Shown in pieces: positions 7,278 through 16,300 of a stretch of 57,586 nt of DNA. The notes beneath the pieces were generated by a model. The model was not told where the DNA came from, did no database searches, and saw nothing but the letters and a program-made list of their open reading frames with translations. Positions within the stretch are counted from its first letter, which is position 1; every line of letters begins with the position of its first letter. This stretch comes from Flavobacterium sp. UBA6721 (lineage in GTDB: Bacteria; Bacteroidota; Bacteroidia; Flavobacteriales; Flavobacteriaceae): assembly GCA_002454195.1 (NCBI GenBank), contig DKIJ01000032.1:1-57586 (forward strand), given 5' to 3'. The position numbers were made by a program, and so were the translations under genes.

Positions 7278-7992
7278 ATCTTATTTTGGTTCCTAAAAAG
7301 AATTCCTGCAAATGCAGTTGCTAGTACAACTGAAGAAATGACACTCACAATTAGATTCCCAATCTTATTATAATTAGACACATCCCAAAGTAAAATCGAA
7401 TTATTAGTATTCCTATTGTAAAAAGAAGAACAGCAAGCCAATAGTTATAATCAATTGTAAGCCTATCAAGTTTGACCTCAGTTAATCGTAAAAAATAGAC
7501 ACTAATCACTAACAATCCTACAACAGAACTCAAATGTTGGGCTATTTTATAAATAGGAAAACCAACAAATTGCATATTAAAAAAAGAAACTCTTTGAACT
7601 ATATAACCATCCCAATTCGTCATAGAATCCCAAAAGATATGTGTCATTGTTCCAAAAATAAAAGATAAAAACACTATGAGAAGATTATTTTTAAAGTAGC
7701 AATTCCAATCAAAGTTTTTTAAAATGACAAGTCTTTTTTGAAAAAATAAAGGAAGATTCTCTATTAATGGTTTTTTTATAATTCCATGAAACAAAAATGC
7801 AATTATCAAAGCCAAAGGAAGATCAACTAAAAATATCCCTTAAAAAGTATGACTGATTTCGCTTTGAATTTTCATTCGAAAAAAATACTCTAAATCGGGA
7901 GACATAGTGCCCACGACTAGAGCGGTAGCCGAAAAATGTTTCTTTTTTAGAAAGGGAAGTACAATAGCCGGATGTGAAAAAGTAAATGGCAT
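7274..7992 (-). pseudogene. DUF4184-family membrane protein, disrupted
   Basis: The ATG at 7990-7992 opens a reading frame beginning MPFTFSHPAIVLP, the characteristic DUF4184 N terminus, with GTMSPDLEYFFRMK following. Codon 51 is TAA (7840-7842), inside the conserved SHTF-x-GIF-x-VDLPL region, after which the same frame continues with clear DUF4184 sequence (FLFHGIIKKPLIENLP, HIFWDSMTNWDGYIV). Near 7395-7410 the frame shifts, since the expected end (LLWDVSNYNKIGNLIV... to a stop at 7274-7276) is in another frame. Two independent lesions argue for real decay rather than one sequencing error. A shortened product from 7815 to 7351 is possible. It follows the TonB-like gene by one base and overlaps the GT2 stop. 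Confidence 0.8.
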
Positions 7993-7993
7993 C

Positions 7994-8512
7994 TTACTCA
8001 ACCTTAATTATTACTGGAAGAATGAACTGCGTTTTTACAGGAACTCCTTGTTTGAGTGCTGGATTTACTTTTGGAAAATTCACCAAACGGGCATGTAAAA
8101 TACTATCAATTTTTATGGTATCATAAGCCACTGAATCTTTAGGAAAATGTGGTTCAAACTGCATTCTTGAATCAGGGAAAACAGTTACTTTCACCTCAAT
8201 CGTATCTAATTCTGGATATAGCACAGAAAGCGTATCTATTTCTAATTTTTCTTGGATTAACTGACTAAGAAATTCAAAAAAACATTGTTGGCGTTGTTTT
8301 TTATCCGTCAATTTATCACAATCAGTAAAAGAAGGATATTCATCTACCTCTTTCCAATTGATTTCTTTTAATTCCTTTTGCAATAATTCTTTCTCAGACG
8401 GCACTTGCTTCTCGAAATATTGACAAGAAGTACACAGAATAAAAACGAATAAAAAGTAATACTGATTCAAGATATTGCTGTTGTATGAAATTAATTTTCT
8501 ATAAAAATACAA
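7994..8512 (-). CDS. TonB C-terminal-like lipoprotein
   Basis: A 172-residue exported protein. A hydrophobic stretch ends in a lipobox-like LCTSC (Cys near residue 30), suggesting an inner- or outer-membrane lipoprotein. The C-terminal third (IEVKVTVFPDSRM... LVNFPKVNPALKQGVPVKTQF...LPVIIKVE) has the layout of a TonB C-terminal or TonB-like domain: a beta strand, a helix, PxxxxGxPVxxxF, then a final strand. 'FTDCDKLTDKKQRQQCFFEFL' also fits proteins annotated as energy transducer TonB in Flavobacteria. It is short and lacks a Pro-rich periplasmic linker, so a true energy transducer role is doubtful. The DUF4184 pseudogene follows directly. Confidence 0.65.
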   Translation of the reverse strand: MYFYRKLISYNSNILNQYYFLFVFILCTSCQYFEKQVPSEKELLQKELKEINWKEVDEYPSFTDCDKLTDKKQRQQCFFEFLSQLIQEKLEIDTLSVLYPELDTIEVKVTVFPDSRMQFEPHFPKDSVAYDTIKIDSILHARLVNFPKVNPALKQGVPVKTQFILPVIIKVE

Positions 8513-8561
8513 TCATTTTTGGATTTTTCTAAGATAAAAAAGAATAGAGGAAATAGTTTTA

Positions 8562-8594
8562 ATAAAAAAAGCCTTTCCGTTAAGAAAGGCTTTC
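8562..8594 (-). terminator. Terminator downstream of the first tRNA-Asp
   Basis: AAAGCCTTTC (8568-8577) pairs with GAAAGGCTTT (8584-8593) around a six-base loop, followed on the minus strand by a U-rich run. It sits 12 bases beyond the tRNA and is nearly copied after the second tRNA. Confidence 0.8.
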
Positions 8595-8604
8595 TGCAAA
8601 TTTT

Positions 8605-8717
8605 GCGGTCTGGACGGGACTCGAACCCGCGACCCCATGCGTGACAGGCATGTATTCTAACCAACTGAACTACCAAACCTCTGCTTTATTGCGGTGGCAA
8701 AGATACAACAGATTTCT
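8605..8717. repeat. 113-bp exact direct repeat containing tRNA-Asp (copy 1)
   Basis: This stretch is identical to 9051-9163. It covers the whole tRNA-Asp gene and about 38 bases of upstream sequence, and must be a recent duplication or gene-conversion tract. Confidence 0.85.
8606..8679 (-). tRNA. tRNA-Asp (GTC)
   Basis: The minus strand reads as a complete 74-base tRNA. The acceptor stem pairs GGTTTGG with CCAGACC (one T-G pair), the anticodon arm is ATGCC-TGTCACG-CATGG-like with anticodon GTC, and the T arm holds GGTTCGAGTCC. The discriminator is G and CCA is not encoded. It is followed by its own terminator and is identical to the gene at 9052-9125. Confidence 0.95.
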
Positions 8718-9010
8718 TTATGCGCAAGTATTTTTTTAAAAAATAAAAATATTTTTTAATTCACTCTTATTTGACTTGGAAAACGACAAGCCAAAAGACT
8801 GATTTACAACAAATAAGATTAATAAAAATGATTTTTAAAAAATGAAAAGTAACTTTTTACCTAATTATGATAATCAAAATTAGCCTTAAAATCAAAAAAG
8901 CCATTCACAATTAAGTGAAAAGCTTTTCATTGGTCTAACTACTAAACCAAGGTTAGCTTAACTAAGGCTAACCCAAACAACACAACTAGCTTTCGATACC
9001 GTATAGTGGA
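8718..9010. other. Spacer between the tRNA-Asp genes with two hairpins
   Basis: No gene was found in this AT-rich stretch. It holds AAAAGC-CA-TTCAC-AATTAA-GTGAA-AA-GCTTTT at 8896-8927, which could be a weak bidirectional terminator, and a clean seven-pair hairpin GGTTAGC...GCTAACC at 8951-8973. A small RNA is possible but unsupported. Confidence 0.5.
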
Positions 9011-9040
9011 AAAAAAAGCCTTTCTGTTACGAAAGGCTTT
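9011..9040 (-). terminator. Terminator downstream of the second tRNA-Asp
   Basis: AAAGCCTTTC (9015-9024) pairs with GAAAGGCTTT (9031-9040), followed on the minus strand by a U tract. It matches the terminator of the first tRNA except in the loop. Confidence 0.8.
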
Positions 9041-9050
9041 CCCAATATTA

Positions 9051-9163
9051 GCGGTCTGGACGGGACTCGAACCCGCGACCCCATGCGTGACAGGCATGTA
9101 TTCTAACCAACTGAACTACCAAACCTCTGCTTTATTGCGGTGGCAAAGATACAACAGATTTCT
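9051..9163. repeat. 113-bp exact direct repeat containing tRNA-Asp (copy 2)
   Basis: Identical to 8605-8717, in the same orientation, with 333 bases of unrelated sequence between the copies. Confidence 0.85.
9052..9125 (-). tRNA. tRNA-Asp (GTC), second copy
   Basis: Base-for-base identical to the tRNA at 8606-8679, including the GGTTTGG/CCAGACC acceptor stem and the GTC anticodon. It has a near-identical terminator but lies upstream of it in transcription order, so each copy is probably an independent unit. Confidence 0.95.
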
Positions 9164-9212
9164 ATTTACGCAAGTGTTTTTAATTAAAAAAATAAAATAT
9201 TTTTCGGTACAA

Positions 9213-10139
9213 CTACCCAAACTTTTGCTTTTCAACCAAATAGGTTAGCATTATTTTTTGGAAATCATCTCTTATATTCACTGGAACATACTTGATTTTG
9301 TTTTGAGCACAACTTAAAGCCAGTTTTTTAAAATACTCAGCTACCTGCTTTTCATACTCCTCTTTCACATTTTCGGCAAAAAGAGCAATCTCATCCCCAG
9401 TTTCCACATCTATAAATTTGCGAGGTGAATTATCAAAATCAAAATTAAATTCGGTTTGACTATCAATTACATGAAACAAAACCACCTTATGCTTATTGTG
9501 TTTTAAATGTTGCAACGCACTCAACAACTTATCTTCATCAGCTGTTTGAAACATATCTGTAAACAAAACAATCATGGAACGGCGATGCATTTTCTCTGCA
9601 ATTTGATGTAAATAAGTAATCGTATCTGTATTTTTTCTTTCTTTCGAATCCTTCAAAAGATTTTCAAGTGTATTCAAAATCATTCGATGATGACGGTCAC
9701 TTCCTTTTTCGGGAGCATAATATTCATAGCTATCTGAAAAGACGCTTAAACCTACTGCATCTCTTTGTTTCTTTAATAAATTCATCAAAACCGCAGATGC
9801 CAATACCGAAAAACCTATTTTATTTTCATAAAAATGCTGGTTAGCCTTCAACTTAGGATAATGCATGGATGATGAATTATCAATAATAATATGACATCGC
9901 AAATTAGTTTCTTCTTCGAATTGTTTGGTATACAACCGATCCGTTTTAGCAAAAAGTTTCCAATCGATATGTTTGGTACTTTCGCCCGAATTATACAACT
10001 TATGTTCGGCAAACTCAGCCGAAAATCCATGAAACGGACTTTTGTGCATTCCCGAAATAAAGCCTTCTACAACCTGATTAGCCAACAATTCTAAATGTTG
10101 GAAGCTCGATATTTTCTCTATTTGAGATTCGATTTTCAT
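9213..10139 (-). CDS. DUF58 / vWA-domain protein
   Basis: A 308-residue cytoplasmic DUF58 protein. The DUF58 core is visible as 'FAEHKLYNSGESTKHIDWK' and 'AKTDRLYTKQFEEETNL', followed by a von Willebrand A fold with an intact MIDAS start D87-x-S89-x-S91 and a later 'VLFTDMF'. Such proteins usually sit beside a MoxR AAA+ ATPase and vWA/BatD proteins. Here there is no moxR; the only operon partner is the M1 aminopeptidase four bases upstream. Function in Bacteroidetes is unproven. Confidence 0.88.
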   Translation of the reverse strand: MKIESQIEKISSFQHLELLANQVVEGFISGMHKSPFHGFSAEFAEHKLYNSGESTKHIDWKLFAKTDRLYTKQFEEETNLRCHIIIDNSSSMHYPKLKANQHFYENKIGFSVLASAVLMNLLKKQRDAVGLSVFSDSYEYYAPEKGSDRHHRMILNTLENLLKDSKERKNTDTITYLHQIAEKMHRRSMIVLFTDMFQTADEDKLLSALQHLKHNKHKVVLFHVIDSQTEFNFDFDNSPRKFIDVETGDEIALFAENVKEEYEKQVAEYFKKLALSCAQNKIKYVPVNIRDDFQKIMLTYLVEKQKFG

Positions 10140-10143
10140 TTTC

Positions 10144-12705
10144 TTATTGTTTTATCTTTTGGGCTCGATACAATGCATCAGTTGCTTGTAACAATTTTCT
10201 TTTCAACATTGGATTCAAATTAGGATTTTCTTTTAAGAAAGTTTCCATAACCTGAAACGCATATGGAGAAGTATAATTACCAATCGTAACACTTAACCAA
10301 CTTTTAGGAAAGAAGATATCTCCTGTTCGCTGAACCTCTTCCAACATTTCCAAGTACAATTTAAGTTTTTTTTGTGCACTTTCCTGACGCAAAGGATGAT
10401 TTATATAACTCAAAGCGGTGATTACCCATGTTCCATGGGTTCTGTTTTTCTCCTCTTTAAAGGATTGCACTAATGCATCTCGAACTGCGGCATCATTAGA
10501 CAATGCGGGAAGCAAAAATTCAAAACGACTTTTTTTATCTGGATTTTTGATTTCTTCCAAAGTTTTAACCAAAACGGCTGCTGCCTTTGGATGCTGATAC
10601 AAAGACAACAACATCGCCATTCTTTCAAAGTCATCGTCATTTAATTTCAAACCTTCAAAAGTATCCGTTTTATTCCAAATGGCATACAAACGCTCTTTTC
10701 CAGTAACAGAATAGGCAACCGAAGTAAACATACCAAATACATTTTTCTTGTTATTAGGTAATTTATCCAACTTTAGATAAGCATAACTAAAATCCTCGAT
10801 TATCTTTTGATAGAGTTGCTGTTGCTTTTCTGATAAATAATTCCAATACATAGTTCGAACATACGAAGTAGCTAATTGAAGTACTAATTCATTTTGTTCT
10901 TCTTTCATCGCTTTCAATAAAACATCGATAGCTTTCACCGCAGGTACATTACCCACCAACACATTTTCATACAAATTAATATAGCTAGATGCTCTAGCAA
11001 CTTCATCTTTAATTGTATTCATTTTATCAATATCTGCTTCTTCTATTGGCAAAACACCATAACCAAAACCATTATAATTATATACAATAAATTCAGGCTT
11101 TGCCCAACCTTTTATAGCCTCTAAAGAAATTGTTTTTTTATCCAAAACCACATCAACGACTTTAATTCCATCAGGATAAACTAAACCAATCTGAAAAATT
11201 TGTGACCATAAATTAGCAGAACCGTCTTCAGCCTGTTGACTGATTTCAAATTTTTTAATACGATTAACAGTGTCATATTCTACCAAACTACTAATAATAG
11301 GTCGACCCGATTCATTTACCCAAACCTTGCTCCATTGCTTTAAATCAATCGGGGTTTCTTCATCTAGAATATCTATTAACTGATTCCAATCGGCATTATC
11401 ATTTGCATATTTCTGAATATATTTTTGAACTCCTTTTTGAAAAACAGCTTCTCCAATTAAGGTCTCCAATTGACGCATCATAATGGGCGCTTTGTTATAA
11501 ATAATATTCCCATAAAGCGAACCTGCATCTTTAAGATTAGGTAAATTTTGACGTATAGGATGCGTACCTAAAGTTCGATCTTCAGCATAAGCACTTGGGT
11601 AATGTGTTAACAAAAACTGTAAATCATGATTGATTTCTGGAAATGCAGGATTCATAATTTTCCCAGCCATAAAATTGGCAAACACCTCTTTCATCCATAC
11701 ATCATCAAACCATTTCATAGTAACCAAATCTCCAAACCACATGTGAGAAGTCTCATGTCCTATTAGCTTTGCTCTGTCTAACTTGTCACTACTCGTTGCA
11801 CTATGATCCAAAAACAAACTTGATTCTTTATACTGGATAGCACCTACATGCTCCATTCCTCCAAAAGGATGTCCTGGAATAGAGGCAAAATCTAATTTTT
11901 GATAAGGAAATTTAACCTTAGTATATTCTTCTAAAAAGCCTAATGACTTTTCATGTAAATCAAAAATTTCCTGAGTACTAGTTTGAATTTTTGCTGTATC
12001 CGTTTCACGATATAACATTGTCATATCAAAATGTCCGGGATTCTGTTTTACTTTACTAAACTTACCAATAACAAACGAGAATAAATAGGTACTCATTTTA
12101 TCAGAAGTCTTGAAATCGTAGGTAATAAAGTCAGCTGAATTTGTTTGCTTTTTTACGGCAGCCGCAGTAATCACCTCCCAATTATTAGGAGCAGTTATTG
12201 ACAAGGTATATTTAGCTTTAATATCTGGTTGATCAAAACAAGGAAATAGTGTACTCGCTCGATCTGGAACTAACAATGTGTACAGATAATCATTATTTCT
12301 ATTCAACGACAAATTACCAGCAATAAAATCAACTTTAATTTCATTAACACCCAATTTCAAGAAACTTTTATCTATAATAAGATGTTGTCTTTCATGAACT
12401 ATAGGAATGGTTTTTCCATTTATCTGAACTGACTTTATATTTTCCTTTTTCTCATTAAAATCCAAAAATAAAGCATTCGACAAATCTGCAATTTTTAAAC
12501 GCAATTGCAATTTTGAAGCTATAGCATCCACCTTGTTAAGAGGAATAGAAAATGACAATACATAATTAACATCCGAAAGCTGTTGTTTTCTATAAACGGC
12601 CAATTCTTTCGAAATTCCTTCCTGAGCTAATCGATCAGAAAAAGAACTATTTTGTGCTGAAGCACCCACAACCAAAAAACAAAATAAATACAGGTAGAGC
12701 CTCAT
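10144..12705 (-). CDS. M1-family metallo-aminopeptidase, exported
   Basis: An 853-residue zinc aminopeptidase of the M1 (PepN-like) family. A signal peptide (residues 1-17, ending SAQ) suggests periplasmic or outer-membrane location. The zinc site HETSH is at 317-321 with the third ligand Glu340 at the expected spacing, and the exopeptidase loop GxMEN appears as GGMEH just before. An ERAP1/armadillo-like C-terminal half follows. It shares a short four-base gap with the downstream DUF58 gene. Substrate range cannot be inferred. Confidence 0.93.
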   Translation of the reverse strand: MRLYLYLFCFLVVGASAQNSSFSDRLAQEGISKELAVYRKQQLSDVNYVLSFSIPLNKVDAIASKLQLRLKIADLSNALFLDFNEKKENIKSVQINGKTIPIVHERQHLIIDKSFLKLGVNEIKVDFIAGNLSLNRNNDYLYTLLVPDRASTLFPCFDQPDIKAKYTLSITAPNNWEVITAAAVKKQTNSADFITYDFKTSDKMSTYLFSFVIGKFSKVKQNPGHFDMTMLYRETDTAKIQTSTQEIFDLHEKSLGFLEEYTKVKFPYQKLDFASIPGHPFGGMEHVGAIQYKESSLFLDHSATSSDKLDRAKLIGHETSHMWFGDLVTMKWFDDVWMKEVFANFMAGKIMNPAFPEINHDLQFLLTHYPSAYAEDRTLGTHPIRQNLPNLKDAGSLYGNIIYNKAPIMMRQLETLIGEAVFQKGVQKYIQKYANDNADWNQLIDILDEETPIDLKQWSKVWVNESGRPIISSLVEYDTVNRIKKFEISQQAEDGSANLWSQIFQIGLVYPDGIKVVDVVLDKKTISLEAIKGWAKPEFIVYNYNGFGYGVLPIEEADIDKMNTIKDEVARASSYINLYENVLVGNVPAVKAIDVLLKAMKEEQNELVLQLATSYVRTMYWNYLSEKQQQLYQKIIEDFSYAYLKLDKLPNNKKNVFGMFTSVAYSVTGKERLYAIWNKTDTFEGLKLNDDDFERMAMLLSLYQHPKAAAVLVKTLEEIKNPDKKSRFEFLLPALSNDAAVRDALVQSFKEEKNRTHGTWVITALSYINHPLRQESAQKKLKLYLEMLEEVQRTGDIFFPKSWLSVTIGNYTSPYAFQVMETFLKENPNLNPMLKRKLLQATDALYRAQKIKQ

Positions 12706-12733
12706 TTTAACAACATATTAGTGACTAAAAATA

Positions 12734-12765
12734 GAAAAAGGCTTGACTTGCGCCAAACCTTTTTC
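12734..12765 (-). terminator. Terminator downstream of trxA
   Basis: GAAAAAGG (12734-12741) pairs with CCTTTTTC (12758-12765), with inner TTG/CAA pairing. It sits between trxA and the aminopeptidase gene, both read leftward. Confidence 0.6.
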
Positions 12766-12788
12766 TCATATAAATCATAATCTTACGA

Positions 12789-13106
12789 TTACAACAAAGC
12801 GTCTAAACTATCCGCGTAAGTTTGCTTAGGAGCAACTCCTACTTGCTTACCTACTACTTCTCCGTTATGAAAAACCAATACTGTTGGGATGTTTCTCACT
12901 CCGTATTTTGCAGCAAATTCTTGGTTCGCATCTACATCAACTTTACCTACAACAACTTTACCTTCGTATTCATTGCTTAATTCGTCGATGATTGGTCCAA
13001 CCATTCTACATGGTCCACACCAAGCTGCCCAAAAATCTACCATTACAGGTTTATCTGATTTCAAAACTACTTCTTCAAAAGTAGCATCTGTTATTGCTAA
13101 TGCCAT
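12789..13106 (-). CDS. trxA: Thioredoxin
   Basis: A 105-residue thioredoxin, full length for the family. The active site W-C-G-P-C has Cys30 and Cys33, and the cis-Pro loop 'RNIPTVLVF' is present. It is a cytoplasmic disulfide reductant, serving for example ribonucleotide reductase. A TAAATTTG element at 13161-13168 on the minus strand lies 55 bases upstream and may be its promoter. It is probably monocistronic. Confidence 0.97.
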   Translation of the reverse strand: MALAITDATFEEVVLKSDKPVMVDFWAAWCGPCRMVGPIIDELSNEYEGKVVVGKVDVDANQEFAAKYGVRNIPTVLVFHNGEVVGKQVGVAPKQTYADSLDALL

Positions 13107-13160
13107 ATTTCTTTATTTAAAATTTATAAATCAAAAGTCTTTAATTCCTTAAACACATTG

Positions 13161-13168
13161 CAAATTTA
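13161..13168 (-). promoter_or_regulatory. Candidate -7 element for trxA
   Basis: TAAATTTG on the minus strand matches the Bacteroidetes -7 consensus TAnnTTTG and lies 54 bases upstream of the trxA ATG. No clear -33 TTG was located. Confidence 0.45.
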
Positions 13169-13268
13169 GAAATTAAATATTAAGTAAACATCATTCCTAA
13201 ATTGGTTTTGGCTATTAATATATTGTTAATTATTATCAGAAAACTCCACTTTCAGTATAAATACGGAG

Positions 13269-13306
13269 AAAAAAGGAGGAATCTAAGAACCCTTTTTCTC
13301 CTTTTT
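13269..13306 (-). terminator. Terminator downstream of dnaE
   Basis: On the minus strand AAAAAGGAG pairs with CTCCTTTTTT, just beyond the dnaE stop codon at 13309-13311. The distal arm also provides the U tract. Confidence 0.7.
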
Positions 13307-13308
13307 AT

Positions 13309-16300
13309 TTAGTTTAGTTTGAAATTTACTTGCATTTTCTCCAATTCTTGTAATAATTCAGTAGAAATTTTCACCTTCAATCTTCTACTTACCATACTTA
13401 ATTTGGTCACCACCTTTACTTCTTCCACTTCGGTTACTTGAACTGCTTTAGTCTGAGTTATATCTGCTGCTTCGGCATCATCGATATCATCATCAAAAAC
13501 CACTTCTTCATTTTCGTCAACTACAGGAGCTACTTCAATTAATTTTTTAATTTTCTCCAACTCCATTATTTCAAAAGTCACCTGATTATCCCCTTTATTC
13601 ACGTTAAACAAATTACTCAATTTATGAATAAAATCAGGATGTAAATCTTTAATATTCAATAGCACAATTAATTTTTTAGCAAATGACTCTAAAACATCTT
13701 GTAACTGTTTCATCTCTACAAATTGCAATCTTGGCTCTCCTTTTTTGCCCGTTTCCTGATTCATCCATCCCTCTTTGATAGTGAGCTTTATAAACATAAA
13801 ATTGTTTTGAATGAAGAAATGACGGAATTTTAAATATTCTTCTCCAAAAATTCGAAACTCATAACTTTCATCATAACCTTCTAAAGCAAATGTAGCCCAG
13901 CCTTTACCATTCTTTGCCACACGATGTTGAACATTATTAATAATTCCACCAAGAGTCAAAGTTTTACCCACATAAGCTTCCATATTTTTTAGAGCATCTA
14001 ACTTGGCATTACAGAAATATTTCATTTCAAATCGAAAATCATCCAATGGATGTCCGGAAATATAAATCCCTACAACTTCTTTTTCCTTGGCTAATTTTTC
14101 CATAGTACTCCAATCTTCACAAGGAGGAACTACAGGTTCGGCAATTTGAACTTCAGAAGTTTCGCCAAACAAACTTACTTGCGAAGAGTTTTCATTTTCC
14201 TGAAATTTAGAACCATAACGCATGGCTTTTTCATAAAAAGTAATCCCATCACCATCATCATGGAAATATTGTGCTCTGTGCGTATCCGCAAAACAATCAA
14301 ACCCTCCTGCCAAGGCTAAATTTTCAAAAGCCTTTTTATTAGCGGCACGCAAATCAATTCGTTTCGCCAAATCAAAAATGGATTTATACAATCCGTTTTT
14401 TCTGTTTTCAACAATAGTTTCTACGGCTCCAGCACCAACTCCTTTGATTGCTCCCATCCCGAAACGAACGGCATAATTATCGTTTACGGTAAATTTATAA
14501 TACGATTCGTTCACAGAAGGTCCTAAAACTTGCAAGCCCATTCGCTTACATTCTTCCATAAAAAAGGACACCTGCTTAATATCATTCATATTATTCGAAA
14601 GTACCGCCGCCATATATTCGGCAGGATAATGCGCTTTCAAATAAGCCGTTTGATAAGCCACCCAAGCATAACAGGTAGAGTGTGATTTATTGAAGGCATA
14701 ACTCGCAAAGGCCTCCCAGTCCGTCCAGATTTTATCCAGTTTCTTTTCATCATGGCCTTTAGCCACCGCCTGATCAATGAATTTCCCTTTCATCTTATCC
14801 AGAACGTCTTTTTGCTTCTTACCCATCGCCTTACGAAGTACGTCGGCATCCCCCTTAGAGAATCCGGCTAACTTTTGGGACAAAAGCATTACCTGCTCCT
14901 GATATACCGTAATTCCATAGGTTTCAGACAGGTATTCTTCACAAGCATCTAAGTCATAGGTAATTTCTTCCTCGCCATTTTTTCTTCGAACGAAAGAAGG
15001 AATATACTCTAAAGGTCCCGGACGATACAAGGCATTCATCGCAATCAAATCGGCAAATACGGTAGGCTTTAAGTCCTTCATGTATTTCTGCATTCCTGGC
15101 GACTCGTATTGAAACACCCCTACTGTTTCACCACGCTGGAATAACTCATAGGTTTTCGCATCATCAATTGGAAAATTATCCGGATTGAGTTCTATTCCCG
15201 TGCGATACTTGACCAATTTTACGGTTTCTTTAATCAAAGTCAGGGTCTTCAGACCCAAGAAGTCCATCTTCAATAATCCAGCACTCTCAGCAACCGAGTT
15301 ATCAAACTGAGTAACATATAAATCTGAATCCTTTGCTGTCATAACTGGTACGAAATTCGTAATATCATCTGGAGTAATAATTACCCCGCAGGCATGAATA
15401 CCCGTATTACGCATCGAACCTTCCAGAATTTTGGCCTGCTGAATCGTTTCTCCTGCCAAGTCTCCTTCATTGGCAATTGCGATTAATTCTTTAACGCGAT
15501 CAAATTCTTCAGAAGATTTTAAAGCTTTTTTGACATCATCCTCACTTTCTGAAATAAATCGGGCCAAATTCCATTTTCCTGGCATCATTGCCGGAATCAA
15601 TTTCGCAATTCTATCTGCTTCAAAAAGTGGCAAATCCAGTACACGTGCGGTATCACGAATCGCCGATTTAGTCGCCATTTTACCATAGGTAATAATCTGC
15701 GCCACCTGATTGGCTCCATATTTATTGATTACATAATCCATTACACGACCACGACCCTCATCATCAAAGTCGATATCAATATCGGGCATGGATACACGGT
15801 CGGGATTCAGGAAACGCTCAAAAAGCAAATCGTACTTAATAGGGTCAATATTGGTAATCCCTAAACAGTAAGCCACTGCCGAACCAGCTGCCGATCCACG
15901 ACCTGGACCTACCGAAACTCCCATTTTACGTGCTTCGGCTATGAAATCCTGTACAATCAAAAAGTAACCCGGATAACCCGAATTGGAAATAGTCATTAAC
16001 TCAAAATCCAAACGTTCTCGTACTTCATCGGTAATTTCTTCGTAGCGACGTTCCGCACCTGTATAGGTTAAATGTCGCAGATAAGCATTTTCACCGCGAA
16101 CCCCTCCGTCTACTAAATCTTCGGGAACTTTAAATTCGTCAGGAATCTCAAATTTAGGAAGTAATACATCACGATATAAAGAGTAAATTTCGACCTTATC
16201 TATGATTTCCTGTATGTTGATAATCGCTTCAGGCAAATCTGCAAAGAGTTTTTTCATCTCTTCATCCGATTTGTAATAATACTCCTGATTAGGCAAACCG

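Noticed and set aside
8491..8676. Minus-strand ORF starting inside the first tRNA-Asp
   Set aside because: The 'VQLVRIHACHAWGRGFESRP' string is the well-known false translation of a tRNA gene.
9006..9248. Plus-strand ORF across the second tRNA-Asp
   Set aside because: It is the antisense translation of the tRNA ('AVWTGLEPATPCVTG'), a common annotation artefact.
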